Below are positions 8,757 through 17,019 of a stretch of 64,000 bases of DNA, in pieces. This DNA is from CBDBJK01 sp965206395 (GTDB taxonomy: Bacteria; Chloroflexota; Dehalococcoidia; Lucifugimonadales; CATOSD01). A program made the translations under genes and the position numbers. The stretch covers positions 1 to 64,000 of the forward strand of contig CBDBJK010000033.1 in NCBI GenBank assembly GCA_965206395.1. Reading direction: 5' to 3'. The notes beneath the pieces are model-generated. The model did no database searches, was not told the origin of the DNA, and worked only from the letters and a program-made list of their open reading frames with translations. Numbering within the stretch: position 1 is the stretch's first letter; each line of letters opens with the position of its first letter.

Positions 8757-8785
8757 TTGACAGCCCTCGGAGTTGGGTATAAATT
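8757..8785 (+). promoter_or_regulatory. Candidate promoter of the cyclase-family gene
   Basis: A perfect -35 TTGACA (8757-8762) is followed by TATAAATT (8778-8785). Spacing is 15 bases to TATAAA or 17 to TAAATT. It lies about 45 bases before the start codon at 8830. Confidence 0.45.
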
Positions 8786-8829
8786 CTCCTTGCTGACAAT
8801 CAGAGGTTTTTCGCAAGGAGGATGACGAT

Positions 8830-9741
8830 ATGACCGAACGCCAGGTGCCCACCAAAGATGAGGTAGACTCGTATCTTAGAGACCGACGCAATTGGGGCCG
8901 ATGGGGAGATAAGGCTGCCGCCGGAGCAATGAATCTTATCACTCCTGAGAAGAGATTGGCCGCCGCCAGGTTGGTCAAGACGGGCCGCACCGTGTCGTTG
9001 AGCAGGCCATTTCCCGTAACGCCGTCGCCAACGAACCCTCGTCCGGCCCAACATTACGTAACGAGGTCGCACAGAGAGCCAGACGGCGGCGGAGCTGGGG
9101 ACTACTATGGAATCGCCTATCACGGCATCGCTACGACTCATATCGACGCTCTCTCGCACGTTTGGGACAAGAACGGCATGTGGGAGGGAGGCAACCCGGA
9201 CGAGGTGATTACGTTTAGCGGCTCGACATATGGATCCATCGACAACTGGAGCGATGGCATTCTCACTCGCGGCGTGCTTCTCGACGTGCCTAGGCATCGG
9301 GGCAAGCCTTACGTGACGCTGGATGAGCCTGTTCACGGCTGGGAGCTTGAGGACATAGCAAAGGAGCAGGGCGTGGCGCTTGAGCCGGGCGACGCCGTCT
9401 TTGTTTACAGTGGCCGCGAAGCCTACACGAAAGACGTTGGCTCCTGGGGAATCGCGCCGCGTCCAGGGCTGCACGCCTCATGCCTTCCGTTTGTGCGCGA
9501 CAACGACATGTCCATCCTCGGCTGGGACATGATGGATATCGTTCCCAACGAGTACAACATCCCTTGGACAGTGCACGGGGTCATCTTCGCCTATGGCGTC
9601 GCCTTGCTGGACAACTCCCTGCTTGAGCCTCTGGCTAACGTCTGCGCCGAGGAAGGCAGATACGAGTTCATGATAACCATCAACCCGCTAAACGTCATTG
9701 GCGGCACAGGCTCGCCCGTGAATCCCATCGCGGCGTTTTGA
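8830..9741 (+). CDS. Cyclase-family metal-dependent hydrolase
   Basis: Kynurenine formamidase/polyketide cyclase-like metallohydrolase of 303 residues, a cytosolic enzyme family acting on amides or lactone-like substrates. The metal-binding motif HGxxxTHxDxxxH is present as YHGIATTHIDALSHVW near residue 96, and a second conserved part is PGDAVFVYSGREAYTK. AAGGAGG lies just before the ATG, and a TTGACA promoter is upstream. The substrate cannot be told from sequence. A perfect 11-bp hairpin follows the stop codon. Confidence 0.88.
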   Translation: MTERQVPTKDEVDSYLRDRRNWGRWGDKAAAGAMNLITPEKRLAAARLVKTGRTVSLSRPFPVTPSPTNPRPAQHYVTRSHREPDGGGAGDYYGIAYHGIATTHIDALSHVWDKNGMWEGGNPDEVITFSGSTYGSIDNWSDGILTRGVLLDVPRHRGKPYVTLDEPVHGWELEDIAKEQGVALEPGDAVFVYSGREAYTKDVGSWGIAPRPGLHASCLPFVRDNDMSILGWDMMDIVPNEYNIPWTVHGVIFAYGVALLDNSLLEPLANVCAEEGRYEFMITINPLNVIGGTGSPVNPIAAF

Positions 9742-9743
9742 TT

Positions 9744-9781
9744 GTCATCAGCGTCACCGGCTTGCCTGTAACGCTGATGAC
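9744..9781. terminator. Hairpin after the cyclase gene
   Basis: GTCATCAGCGT (9744-9754) and ACGCTGATGAC (9771-9781) form a perfect 11-bp stem with a 16-base loop directly after the stop codon. There is no T-run, so it may be a transcript-stabilising hairpin or repeat instead of an intrinsic terminator. Confidence 0.45.
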
Positions 9782-9800
9782 AGTGGTTTGATTTCCGCAC

Positions 9801-9830
9801 GTAGGGGCATCCTTCCGTGGAAGGACGCCC
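9801..9830. repeat. Palindromic intergenic repeat with TCCTTCCGYGGAAGGA core
   Basis: The core TCCTTCCGTGGAAGGA (9810-9825) lies within a GTAGGGGC...GCCC context. The same core, with CGCG in the centre, recurs at 19414-19429 inside a transporter gene and at 39615-39630 before the FAD/Fe-S gene, so this is a dispersed palindromic element. Confidence 0.6.
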
Positions 9831-10944
9831 TTGACGCGAATAATGACATATGATACTATCATATGTCCACAATTTAACATCACTCCGATAATAACGTCAA
9901 CCCTCGAAGATATCGAACGGCAAAAGTGGCTGATCGACAACATGCTTATGATGCCGAAGCATGAAGCCTGGATGCGCCGCGAAATTCGCGTTGAGCGTGC
10001 GGTGGGAACTACCCGCATCGAAGGCGCGAAGCTGGATGAGGCCGCAGTTAGGGAGCTTGCAAAATCGCGTGGCACAGGAAAACTTAGTGAGGACGAGCAG
10101 GCTAACGTCAACGCGCTTCAGGCTTATGAATTCATCGACTTCCTCAGCGACCAGCAAGACATCCCAATAGACGAATTGGTTATTCGTCAGCTTAATCGCT
10201 ACTTCATAAACGGCGCGCCGGAAACGCTGACACCAGGAGTATACCGCAAGGGACAGAATACGGTTGGAAAATTCAGTCCGCCAGACCAGGGAGACGTCCC
10301 CAGCTTGATGCGCTCCTTCACCTTGTGGCTTCGAAAGGAAGACAGCGAGATACACCCGGTTATCAAGGCAGGCATAGCCCACATCCATATGGTAGCAATT
10401 CATCCATTCTGGGATGGAAACGGGCGAACGGCGCGCGGCCTGTCAACATTGATACTGCAACGGTCACAGTTCGACCTCAAAAAGATTCTGTCCATCGAGT
10501 CATACCTATTTGCAATTCGCGATAGATACTTTACAGCCATAGAACGAACGCTAGGGACTCGGTTTCTGCCCGAATACGATGCTAACTAGCTGGCTTGAGT
10601 TTTTTGTCATGGCTTTTTTGGCCCAAGTCGAGGATTTCACAGCGCAACTAACAGATTGGCACCGAGCGATGGAGGGCATTCATAACTTATGGGTCGAAAT
10701 TGGTCTGACTACCAGGCAGAGAGATGCTCTCATGTTCGTCATACGTGCTGGTCAAATAACTCGGTCCGATTACATAGAAATTACAGGCGTTTCCCCAGTA
10801 ACTGCTTCCCGTGATCTCGCACAACTTGTCGAATTAGGTTTATTAACTGCTGAGGGTAAGACACGCTCCCGAATCTATCGACCTGTTGCGCCAGAATCCG
10901 AATCAAGCAGCGAAGAGCAGTTACCTTTGCTTGAGGAAACGTAG
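9831..10944 (+). pseudogene. Fic-family protein with frameshift before the winged-helix domain
   Basis: The first frame (9831-10589) encodes a Fic domain, the AMP/nucleotide-transferase fold. The active-site loop is HPFWDGNGRTAR near residue 195, and an N-terminal inhibitory-helix motif TTRIEG matches S/T-xxx-E-G. It stops at TAG 10587-10589. A second frame opens at ATG 10579, overlaps by 11 bases and encodes the winged-helix C-terminal domain usual in such proteins (GLTTRQRDALMFVIRAG, GVSPVTASRDLAQLVELGLL). A single base loss probably broke one gene of about 370 codons. Translational coupling through the overlapping ATG could still make two pieces. No toxin or antitoxin partner is adjacent. 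Confidence 0.85.
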
Positions 10945-10968
10945 GGGCGTCCAATTGAACGCCCCTAC
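10941..10968. repeat. Perfect 10-bp inverted repeat
   Basis: GTAGGGGCGT (10941-10950) pairs perfectly with ACGCCCCTAC (10959-10968) around CCAATTGA. It overlaps the stop codon of the Fic C-terminal frame. Its arm resembles the GTAGGGGC flank of the repeat at 9801, suggesting a related family. It may also end transcription. Confidence 0.6.
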
Positions 10969-11031
10969 ACTGCATATCACCGCGCCGTATGGATTACGAC
11001 GACCACCTTCTTCTGCATTGGAAAGTATCTG

Positions 11032-11060
11032 TTGCCGTATTTAGGGTTCTGGCATATACT
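11032..11060 (+). promoter_or_regulatory. Candidate promoter of the DUF4389 gene
   Basis: TTGCCG (11032-11037) and TATACT (11055-11060) are separated by 17 bases, 37 bases ahead of the start codon at 11097. Confidence 0.5.
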
Positions 11061-11096
11061 GGCATCGTCTAACGCTGATTGTATGGAGGGGGCATC

Positions 11097-11702
11097 ATGG
11101 CAACGGATTCTCCTTATCCGGTCTCAGTTGAAGGCGAGTTGGCAGAAGACCTCAGCCGGTGGCTCTGGCTGGTCAAGTGGCTTCTGGTCATCCCCCACAT
11201 CATCGTTCTGTTTTTTCTATGGATCGCATTCTTAGTGCTGACTATCGTAGCGTTCTTCGCCATCCTTTTCACGGGTAAGTATCCGCGGGGAATCTTCGAT
11301 TTCAACGTCGGCGTTATGAGATGGACATGGCGTGTAGGTTACTACAGCTATAGTGCACTGAGCACCGACCGCTATCCACCCTTTAGCCTTCAGACAAGGG
11401 ACTATCCCGCGAACCTGGAGGTCGAGTATCCCGAACAACTCTCGCGAGGCCTTGTGCTTGTCAAATGGTGGCTTTTGGCTATACCGCACTACATCGTAGT
11501 TGGCTTTCTAGAGGGCGGATTAGGCTACGGCGGCCTCACTTTCTGGCTGACTATAATTGCGGCCACGGCGCTGCTGTTCAGGGGTTACTACCCCAGGGAC
11601 ATTTTCGAGCTTGTCATCGGCTTCAACCGGTGGGCAATCAGAGTTTTGGCCTATGCTGCCCTCATGCGCGACGAGTATCCACCTTTCCGTTTGAGTCCAT
11701 GA
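11097..11702 (+). CDS. DUF4389 membrane protein
   Basis: Integral membrane protein of 201 residues made of two related halves. Each has a YP..V..EYPE/EGELAEDLSR-type lead, a W-rich membrane segment (WLVKWLLVIPHIIVLFFLW and LVKWWLLAIPHYIVVGFLEG), a second hydrophobic segment and an ending (KYPRGIFDF / YYPRDIFEL, then DRYPPFSL / DEYPPFRL). This duplicated pattern is that of DUF4389. Function is unknown. GGAGGGGG lies ahead of ATG 11097, so I prefer this start to the one at 11079. Confidence 0.85.
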   Translation: MATDSPYPVSVEGELAEDLSRWLWLVKWLLVIPHIIVLFFLWIAFLVLTIVAFFAILFTGKYPRGIFDFNVGVMRWTWRVGYYSYSALSTDRYPPFSLQTRDYPANLEVEYPEQLSRGLVLVKWWLLAIPHYIVVGFLEGGLGYGGLTFWLTIIAATALLFRGYYPRDIFELVIGFNRWAIRVLAYAALMRDEYPPFRLSP

Positions 11703-11742
11703 AGCTGTCGAGATAGCTACAGCTAACTGAAAAAGGCTGACG

Positions 11743-12693
11743 ATGCAACGGACCTCCTTCGTTTTGAGGCCTACGCCGCCCTATGACTTTGAATTGACCG
11801 CTGGATATGCCTCCAACTTTCGAGGGCGCTACGGAGCCAACATATTCGAGGATGGCGCATACCGTCGTCTGCTGGACATCGGCGGCCAGTTGACCCTCGC
11901 AGTTGTGCGTTCTACAGGCACGTCGGATTCGCCCCGCCTTGAGGTGAAGCTGAAAGGCAATAGTCTGGACGACGCAGCCGCAGATGAGGCGCAACGCCAG
12001 ATTATTCGTCTGCTCGGCATTGAAGGCGACCTTACCCCGTTCTACGACATGGCCCTGCTCGATTCTCATCTGGCTCCTTTTGCGCGAGGACTGCGGGGGC
12101 TTCACCTGCCGCTAGCCGTGTCGACCTACGAGGCCCTGATTCTTGCCATTCTTGGTCAGCAAATCAGCACACACGTCGCGCGTATGCTGCGCACGCTGCT
12201 CATCGAGACTTACGGCTCCAACGCGCAAATCGAAGGCGAAACCTATTACACGTTTCCTCGCCCAGAGAAGGTCGGATCGGTTGGCGCAGACGGGCTGCGA
12301 GCCATCAAGTTCAGCGTGCGCAAGTCGGAGTACATCATCGACATATCGTCCAGGGTCGCCTCCGGGGAGCTAGACCTTGACGGTCTGCGGCATCAGTCCA
12401 GCAACGAGGCAATCGAGAAGCTCACGAGCATACGTGGCGTTGGCCCCTGGACAGCCCACTGGCTGCTGGTACGCGCCCTCGGCCACAGCGACGGCTTCCC
12501 ACACGGTGACCTTGCGCTTCAGCGTACGATGGGCCTGCTGGTCAACGGCGGTGTGCCGATGTCTGCGCAGGACGCGCTCGACTACTCCGAGCGATGGTCG
12601 CCATATCGCAGCTACGTAACGACCTACCTGTTTGCTGCCACGCGCTCTGGTCGCTTCGACGAGTTTTCCAAGGCGGACGAGTTTGAGCCGTAG
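11743..12693 (+). CDS. DNA-3-methyladenine glycosylase, HhH-GPD family
   Basis: AlkA-type base-excision repair enzyme that removes alkylated bases from DNA. The 316-residue protein has an AlkA N-terminal-like region and an all-helical core (ALILAILGQQIS). The helix-hairpin-helix is LTSIRGVGPWTAHW near residue 228, and the catalytic Asp is in FPHGDLALQR about 20 residues later. It starts 40 bp after the DUF4389 gene, so it may share its transcript. The frame is clean. Assignment to AlkA rather than another HhH-GPD glycosylase is by overall layout. Confidence 0.9.
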   Translation: MQRTSFVLRPTPPYDFELTAGYASNFRGRYGANIFEDGAYRRLLDIGGQLTLAVVRSTGTSDSPRLEVKLKGNSLDDAAADEAQRQIIRLLGIEGDLTPFYDMALLDSHLAPFARGLRGLHLPLAVSTYEALILAILGQQISTHVARMLRTLLIETYGSNAQIEGETYYTFPRPEKVGSVGADGLRAIKFSVRKSEYIIDISSRVASGELDLDGLRHQSSNEAIEKLTSIRGVGPWTAHWLLVRALGHSDGFPHGDLALQRTMGLLVNGGVPMSAQDALDYSERWSPYRSYVTTYLFAATRSGRFDEFSKADEFEP

Positions 12694-12807
12694 ACGCTCT
12701 TCTCGAAAGTAACGTCCCCGACACTTTCAGAGAAAGAAAAGTATGCTAGAATCTGGCTCAAAGACCGCATCGATTGGTCAAATATCAGCACGCGAATGGA
12801 GGTTCCA

Positions 12808-13551
12808 ATGGCAGCTTACGAAGGCATGATTGCCGAAACCGTGCTCTTTCAGGGGCACGGAGACCAGATTTCAGGGTATCTCGCCCGTCCCGCAGGCGCA
12901 GGGCCGTTTCCAGGCGTTATCGTCATTCATGAAGTCTTCGGACTCGTCACGCATATCAAGGAAATTGCGCGCAAGATGGCGGCGCACGGCTATGTGGCCA
13001 TAGCGCCAGACCTGCATTACCGCGAAGGGCCGGGCGACCCAGAGGATGTCGCGGCGATTGTGCGCGCCGACGGAGGCAACCCGGACGCCCGATCAATCGG
13101 TGATGTCGAAGGTTCCGCGGCCTATCTGAGGTCGCTGCCCTACTGCAACGGTAAGGTAGGCGTAATCGGTTACTGCTCCGGCGGGAGGCAGACCTACCTT
13201 GTGGCCTGCAACATCCCTAGCCTCGATGCAGCCGTTTCCTGTTATGGCGGCGGGATTGTGGCGATTCCTGAGCGCATCAACGAGCGTCAGCCCAAAGCTC
13301 CAATCGAAATGACAGCAGACCTGAATTGCCCCCTGCTTGGGCTTTTCGGCGTAGAGGACGCCAGCCCGTCTCCTGAGCAAGTGGCTCAAATTGAGGAAGA
13401 GTTGAAGCGGCATGGCAAGAATTACGAGTTCCATACCTACGACGACGCTGGACACGCCTTCTTCGCCGACTACCGGCCAAGCTACCGACAACACGCGGCT
13501 GTGGACGCCTATGAGCGAGTGTTCGGCTGGTTCGACAAGTATCTCGCCTAG
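12808..13551 (+). CDS. Dienelactone hydrolase-family protein
   Basis: Alpha/beta hydrolase of about 247 residues. The nucleophile is Cys in VIGYCSGGRQT, the typical Cys of dienelactone hydrolases. The acid is likely Asp in GVEDASPS and the base is His in DDAGHAFF. The N-terminal FPGVIVIHEVFGL motif supports the family. TGGAGG precedes ATG 12808, which I take as the start. Substrate unknown; the family opens lactones such as those of chloroaromatic breakdown. The DUF6295-like gene follows by 49 bp. Confidence 0.92.
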   Translation: MAAYEGMIAETVLFQGHGDQISGYLARPAGAGPFPGVIVIHEVFGLVTHIKEIARKMAAHGYVAIAPDLHYREGPGDPEDVAAIVRADGGNPDARSIGDVEGSAAYLRSLPYCNGKVGVIGYCSGGRQTYLVACNIPSLDAAVSCYGGGIVAIPERINERQPKAPIEMTADLNCPLLGLFGVEDASPSPEQVAQIEEELKRHGKNYEFHTYDDAGHAFFADYRPSYRQHAAVDAYERVFGWFDKYLA

Positions 13552-13600
13552 GGCTTCAGCAGTTCATATAGCGGTTTCAAGTTAAACAAGGAGAACAAAA

Positions 13601-13870
13601 ATGTGCTCAGGCACGATAGAGTTGGCCCAGGTTGCGGGCAGCGGAAAGGGAGCGAAGGGCTGGTTCCCGCTGCAGCGAGCGCAGGTGGTCTACGACCATC
13701 CCTTTCACGCTCAGATGGAAGATGCGCTGTTGATAGACTTCGTGAACCCGGAGCGTGGTGCAGGCGCGAAAATCTCGGTCGAGCTAAGTCCTGATTCTGC
13801 AAGGGAGCTTATGCAGATGATACAGGCCGCGTTAGACGACGGCGAGCGTCAGCACGGTCGCACACCTTAG
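13601..13870 (+). CDS. Small conserved protein (DUF6295-like)
   Basis: An 89-residue protein starting MCSGTIELAQVAGSGKGAKG, with YDHPFHAQMEDALLIDFVNP in the middle and VELSPDSARELMQMIQAAL at the end. I recognise this layout as the DUF6295 family, from memory. AAGGAGA lies before the ATG. It follows the dienelactone hydrolase gene on the same strand. No function is known; the conserved His and Cys near the N-terminus could bind a metal, which is a guess. Confidence 0.75.
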   Translation: MCSGTIELAQVAGSGKGAKGWFPLQRAQVVYDHPFHAQMEDALLIDFVNPERGAGAKISVELSPDSARELMQMIQAALDDGERQHGRTP

Positions 13871-13912
13871 AAAACGCATACGTCATGAAGTAGCGGTGAT
13901 TCGCGAAATGCT

Positions 13913-15091
13913 TCAAATAAGCCTGCCGAATCTGGGCAGCGCGCCACCGATGAGAGGTCTGACGTAGCTGATGAACTCGTCCGTCACGAAATCGCTGGAA
14001 GCGTCGATATATTCTGATGGCATGACTTTGACCGCGCCAGCTACCTTGTCGAGCGGCGCGAGGCCTGTGGCGCAGACGTATTTCTCGCCTGGCTCGCGCA
14101 CCAGCGTAACAATCTGGTCGGTGTGCCCATCGAGGGCGTAACGCACCGCCGCGCGTCCCACCGTTTCGGCCTCCTGAGCGTCCGTGCGCGAGACACAGCT
14201 AACCAGCGAGCGTTGGATGGTTCCCGGCTTCTCGTATCTGGCTCGCACCTTTAGTCTGCGTCCGACCAGTCCGGCGAGGTACCGCGCGGGGCCGTCGTAG
14301 TAGGGATGCCCGAAGTCATCGACGTACCAGGGTTCGGAATCTCCGCCAAGCACGCCGTCTGCGCCCCTGGTATTCTCGGCGATGACGGCCACCGCGAAGC
14401 CAAACCTGCGATAGGCGTTCTCGACAACGTCAACGAAATGGTCTTCGTCTATCGGAACCTCTGGGATGCAGATGATATGTGGAGCGTCGCGCTCGTCCCG
14501 CTTTGCGAGTGCAGACGACGCGGCGAGCCAGCCAGCGTCTCGACCCATCACCTCGATTATCGTGATTGGCGACGCCTTGCCCATAGCCTCCGCGTCGCGG
14601 CCTGCGCCCATCGTCGCCAGCGCAACGAATCGGGCGGCGCTTCCGAAACCCGGCGAGTGGTCGGTCAGCACGAGGTCGTTGTCTATCGTCTTCGGAACGT
14701 TGATTACCGTCAGGTCGTATCCGGCGGCGCACACTCCGAGGCTCACGCTATGCCCTGTTTCCGCCGAGTCGTTGCCGCCGATGATGAACCAGTAACGGAT
14801 GTCATGCTTCGCCAGCGTCTCCAGAATCAACGGCACGTCCTCGGACGTCAGCTTGCGCCGTGTAGACCCCAACGCCGCCGCCGGTGTCCGAGCGATTCTG
14901 TTCCATGCGGCTCTGGACAGCTTCCCCAGGTTGAGCAGCTCGCCCGACAATACGCCTTCGAGACCAAACCCCGCGCCGTAGACCTTTCCGAACGCCTTGC
15001 TCTCGTCTGCCTCGCGGACTATTCCGAACAGGCTCTTGTTCAGCACCGGAGTGCATCCGCCGGACTGCATTACCAGAACGTTTTTCATCAT
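13913..15091 (-). CDS. 6-phosphofructokinase, probably diphosphate-dependent
   Basis: Phosphorylates fructose 6-phosphate. The protein is about 392 residues. Motifs are SGGCTPVLN near the N-terminus, IIGGNDSAET, VPKTIDNDL and EVMGRDAGWLAA. ATP-dependent enzymes have GGDGS and PGTIDND; the Asp in GGND and the Lys in PKTIDND are the pattern of PPi-dependent enzymes, so PPi is the likely phosphoryl donor and the reaction reversible. I take ATG 15091, preceded by AGAGG at a good distance, over the ATG at 15100. Confidence 0.9.
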   Translation of the reverse strand: MMKNVLVMQSGGCTPVLNKSLFGIVREADESKAFGKVYGAGFGLEGVLSGELLNLGKLSRAAWNRIARTPAAALGSTRRKLTSEDVPLILETLAKHDIRYWFIIGGNDSAETGHSVSLGVCAAGYDLTVINVPKTIDNDLVLTDHSPGFGSAARFVALATMGAGRDAEAMGKASPITIIEVMGRDAGWLAASSALAKRDERDAPHIICIPEVPIDEDHFVDVVENAYRRFGFAVAVIAENTRGADGVLGGDSEPWYVDDFGHPYYDGPARYLAGLVGRRLKVRARYEKPGTIQRSLVSCVSRTDAQEAETVGRAAVRYALDGHTDQIVTLVREPGEKYVCATGLAPLDKVAGAVKVMPSEYIDASSDFVTDEFISYVRPLIGGALPRFGRLI

Positions 15092-15277
15092 ACGGGCCAT
15101 CCTCTACAATCAATCAGAGATGACTATATCATCTGATGAATAGGGCAAGTTGTCTATGCTGGGCGGAGGCATTTGGTTTGATTCGGTTGAGTGATGTTAT
15201 GGAATGCTAGCAAAGTGACCATTCTTAATCGTGATAAATACATTATCACAAGCAAAATTGGAAAATAGAAGGAAGGT

Positions 15278-15826
15278 ATGATGGTCTTTGAATACCTAAC
15301 GATGACTGATTCCTATTCGCATAACAGATATTCGTTCTACCTGGTCATTCACGAACTCTATGAAGATTCAGATGAATTAGTGGATTTTCTAGCTTTTCTA
15401 AAAGCCTTTGGAGATAAGCTCAAAGATAGGGGCACGGTGGTGACGCCCTTACCAGGCGCATACGAGAGGGTTAAGTACTTCGTACCTAACCGACTATGGG
15501 ACAGCGAATACAGAAAAGAGCTGGAACCTAGACAAAATCCTTATATCTTGGTCACCGAGAAGGAATTGGATAATTTCAGACCGGATGAGTCCCAGTATAT
15601 GATTCTGAAATTTCCAGAGCCGTCCCCTAAACGTGGTCCTTATGTTGGTCTGTTTGATTACATGGCCGAAGAGATACGCCAAAACCATAGCCTTTTTGAC
15701 TGGCAGTACGTGTCTCCGCAGGGGCCCCCCGTGGCAAAAATTTTGAAACAGATATGGACTGCGGTAGAAGCAAAACCTGGTGCGTTTGGATTCTCTATTG
15801 ACCTGAAGAAACTGATCACTCGTTAG
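15278..15826 (+). CDS. Hypothetical protein
   Basis: An open frame of 182 codons with GAAGGAAGG just before the ATG, more AT-rich than its neighbours. The product is acidic at the N-terminus (YEDSDELVDFLAFLKAFGD), has no signal or membrane segment and no motif I recognise. Aromatic and Pro-rich stretches (FPEPSPKRGPYVGLFDYMAEE) suggest a globular cytosolic protein. The different base composition fits horizontal gain. It converges on the short-chain dehydrogenase gene. Confidence 0.65.
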   Translation: MMVFEYLTMTDSYSHNRYSFYLVIHELYEDSDELVDFLAFLKAFGDKLKDRGTVVTPLPGAYERVKYFVPNRLWDSEYRKELEPRQNPYILVTEKELDNFRPDESQYMILKFPEPSPKRGPYVGLFDYMAEEIRQNHSLFDWQYVSPQGPPVAKILKQIWTAVEAKPGAFGFSIDLKKLITR

Positions 15827-15951
15827 AAAGAGGTTGGCCATGCAGGAAAATTCTCTTATCTCACTTACTGAAACCCCCTAAATCTAACGGCTTGGCAATG
15901 AGAGAGGCGAGCAAGCCAAATTCGTATTAGCAAGTACATGTTGACGAGGAA

Positions 15952-15973
15952 GGGGCGGCCCGCAGACCGCCCC
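15952..15973. terminator. Bidirectional hairpin between convergent genes
   Basis: GGGGCGG (15952-15958) and CCGCCCC (15967-15973) form a 7-bp GC stem between the convergent genes ending at 15826 and 16010. There is only a weak T-run on either side. Confidence 0.45.
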
Positions 15974-16009
15974 CTTAATTATGCCTACAATGATTCTCAG
16001 ATTGCCAGA

Positions 16010-16864
16010 TTATACCAGGCTGTAGCCGCTGCCGGGGCGGGCCGGGTCGATGCCGGTGCCTTTGCCGTCTGACATCCAGCCGAATTCCTGGAGGATTTGC
16101 TGGCTATAGGTCACTCGTCCGGTCACCTTGTCCAGCGGCTCGGTTGCCAGAAGCAGCGACGACTTCGCCATAAGCTCAACGGGTTCGCCGCGAGGGTCGT
16201 CGATTCCCGTGACGAGATTGTGGAATATGGTTCCCGGCGTCGGCACGACCTGAGACGGCGAAACGCACGTGACAGAGATGCCGAACTGATACACTTCCTG
16301 CGCGAGACCCTGGGAGAAACGCTCCAACGCCGCCTTTTCCGCGCCGTAGCAGGTCCCGCCGCCTTCCGCTGGAGCATCGGGATACGGGCCTCGTCCTGGG
16401 CCGATAGCAGCCCCGGACGATATGTTGACGATGCTGCCACTCTTCCGCTCAACCATGTCTTGCAGTACAAGCTGACTGAGGATGAACGGAGCCTGGAAAT
16501 TCACGGCCCACGAGCGCATCCAGCGGTTCACGGGGTAGTCCTTGATGGGGATGAAATACGTCAGCGCGGCGTTATTGACCAGAACATCCACCGGCCCGTA
16601 GATGTCATGCGTCTCCTTGATGAGCCTTTCGCAGTCTTCCGCGAGTGAGATGTTCGCGGTGACGGGTGCGGCCTCGCCCCCTGCCTCGCGAATGCCCGCA
16701 ACCGTCGTCTCAAGCGACCCTTCCAACGGATGGTCGCCCTCGTTCAACGTTCTCGCGGCGCAGACGATCTTCCCGCCTTCTGCCGCGAATACTCTCGCAA
16801 TTTCAGCGCCTATGCCCCGGCTAGCGCCCGTTACGACTACAACCTTGCCGTCCAGTTTGCCCAT
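16010..16864 (-). CDS. Short-chain dehydrogenase/reductase
   Basis: NAD(P)-dependent oxidoreductase of 284 residues. It has the cofactor motif TGASRGIGAEIARVFA near residue 13, NNAAL, the catalytic Ser in VNISSGAAIG and the catalytic pair in CYGAEKAALERF (YxxxK). Length is slightly above the typical 250, with a C-terminal extension ending GSGYSLV. A Ser/Tyr/Lys triad is complete, so it should be active; substrate unknown. Confidence 0.93.
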   Translation of the reverse strand: MGKLDGKVVVVTGASRGIGAEIARVFAAEGGKIVCAARTLNEGDHPLEGSLETTVAGIREAGGEAAPVTANISLAEDCERLIKETHDIYGPVDVLVNNAALTYFIPIKDYPVNRWMRSWAVNFQAPFILSQLVLQDMVERKSGSIVNISSGAAIGPGRGPYPDAPAEGGGTCYGAEKAALERFSQGLAQEVYQFGISVTCVSPSQVVPTPGTIFHNLVTGIDDPRGEPVELMAKSSLLLATEPLDKVTGRVTYSQQILQEFGWMSDGKGTGIDPARPGSGYSLV

Positions 16865-16914
16865 GTTTTTCTCTCCTCTTGATTAAGAATCTCTAACAAA
16901 ATAAACCTGGTACA

Positions 16915-17005
16915 TGTCATTCCGAGGAGCTTGCGACGAGGAATCTAAGAACTTTGCCTTGGTAAAATGGGACGCCTTAGATTCTTCACTTCGTTCAGAA
17001 TGACA
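16915..17005. repeat. Imperfect long inverted repeat (MITE- or REP-like)
   Basis: The left arm, TGTCATTCCGAGGAGCTTGC and on to GGAATCTAA, and the right arm, TTAGATTCTTCACTTCGTTC and on to AGAATGACA, are imperfect reverse complements around a short spacer. They lie between the short-chain dehydrogenase and HAD genes. The element has no coding capacity and resembles small non-autonomous hairpin repeats. Confidence 0.6.
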
Positions 17006-17019
17006 ATGTGGTAGTTGCT

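Noticed and set aside
14306..15136. 276-codon plus-strand frame
   Set aside because: Antisense shadow of the phosphofructokinase gene; no start context and no family resemblance.
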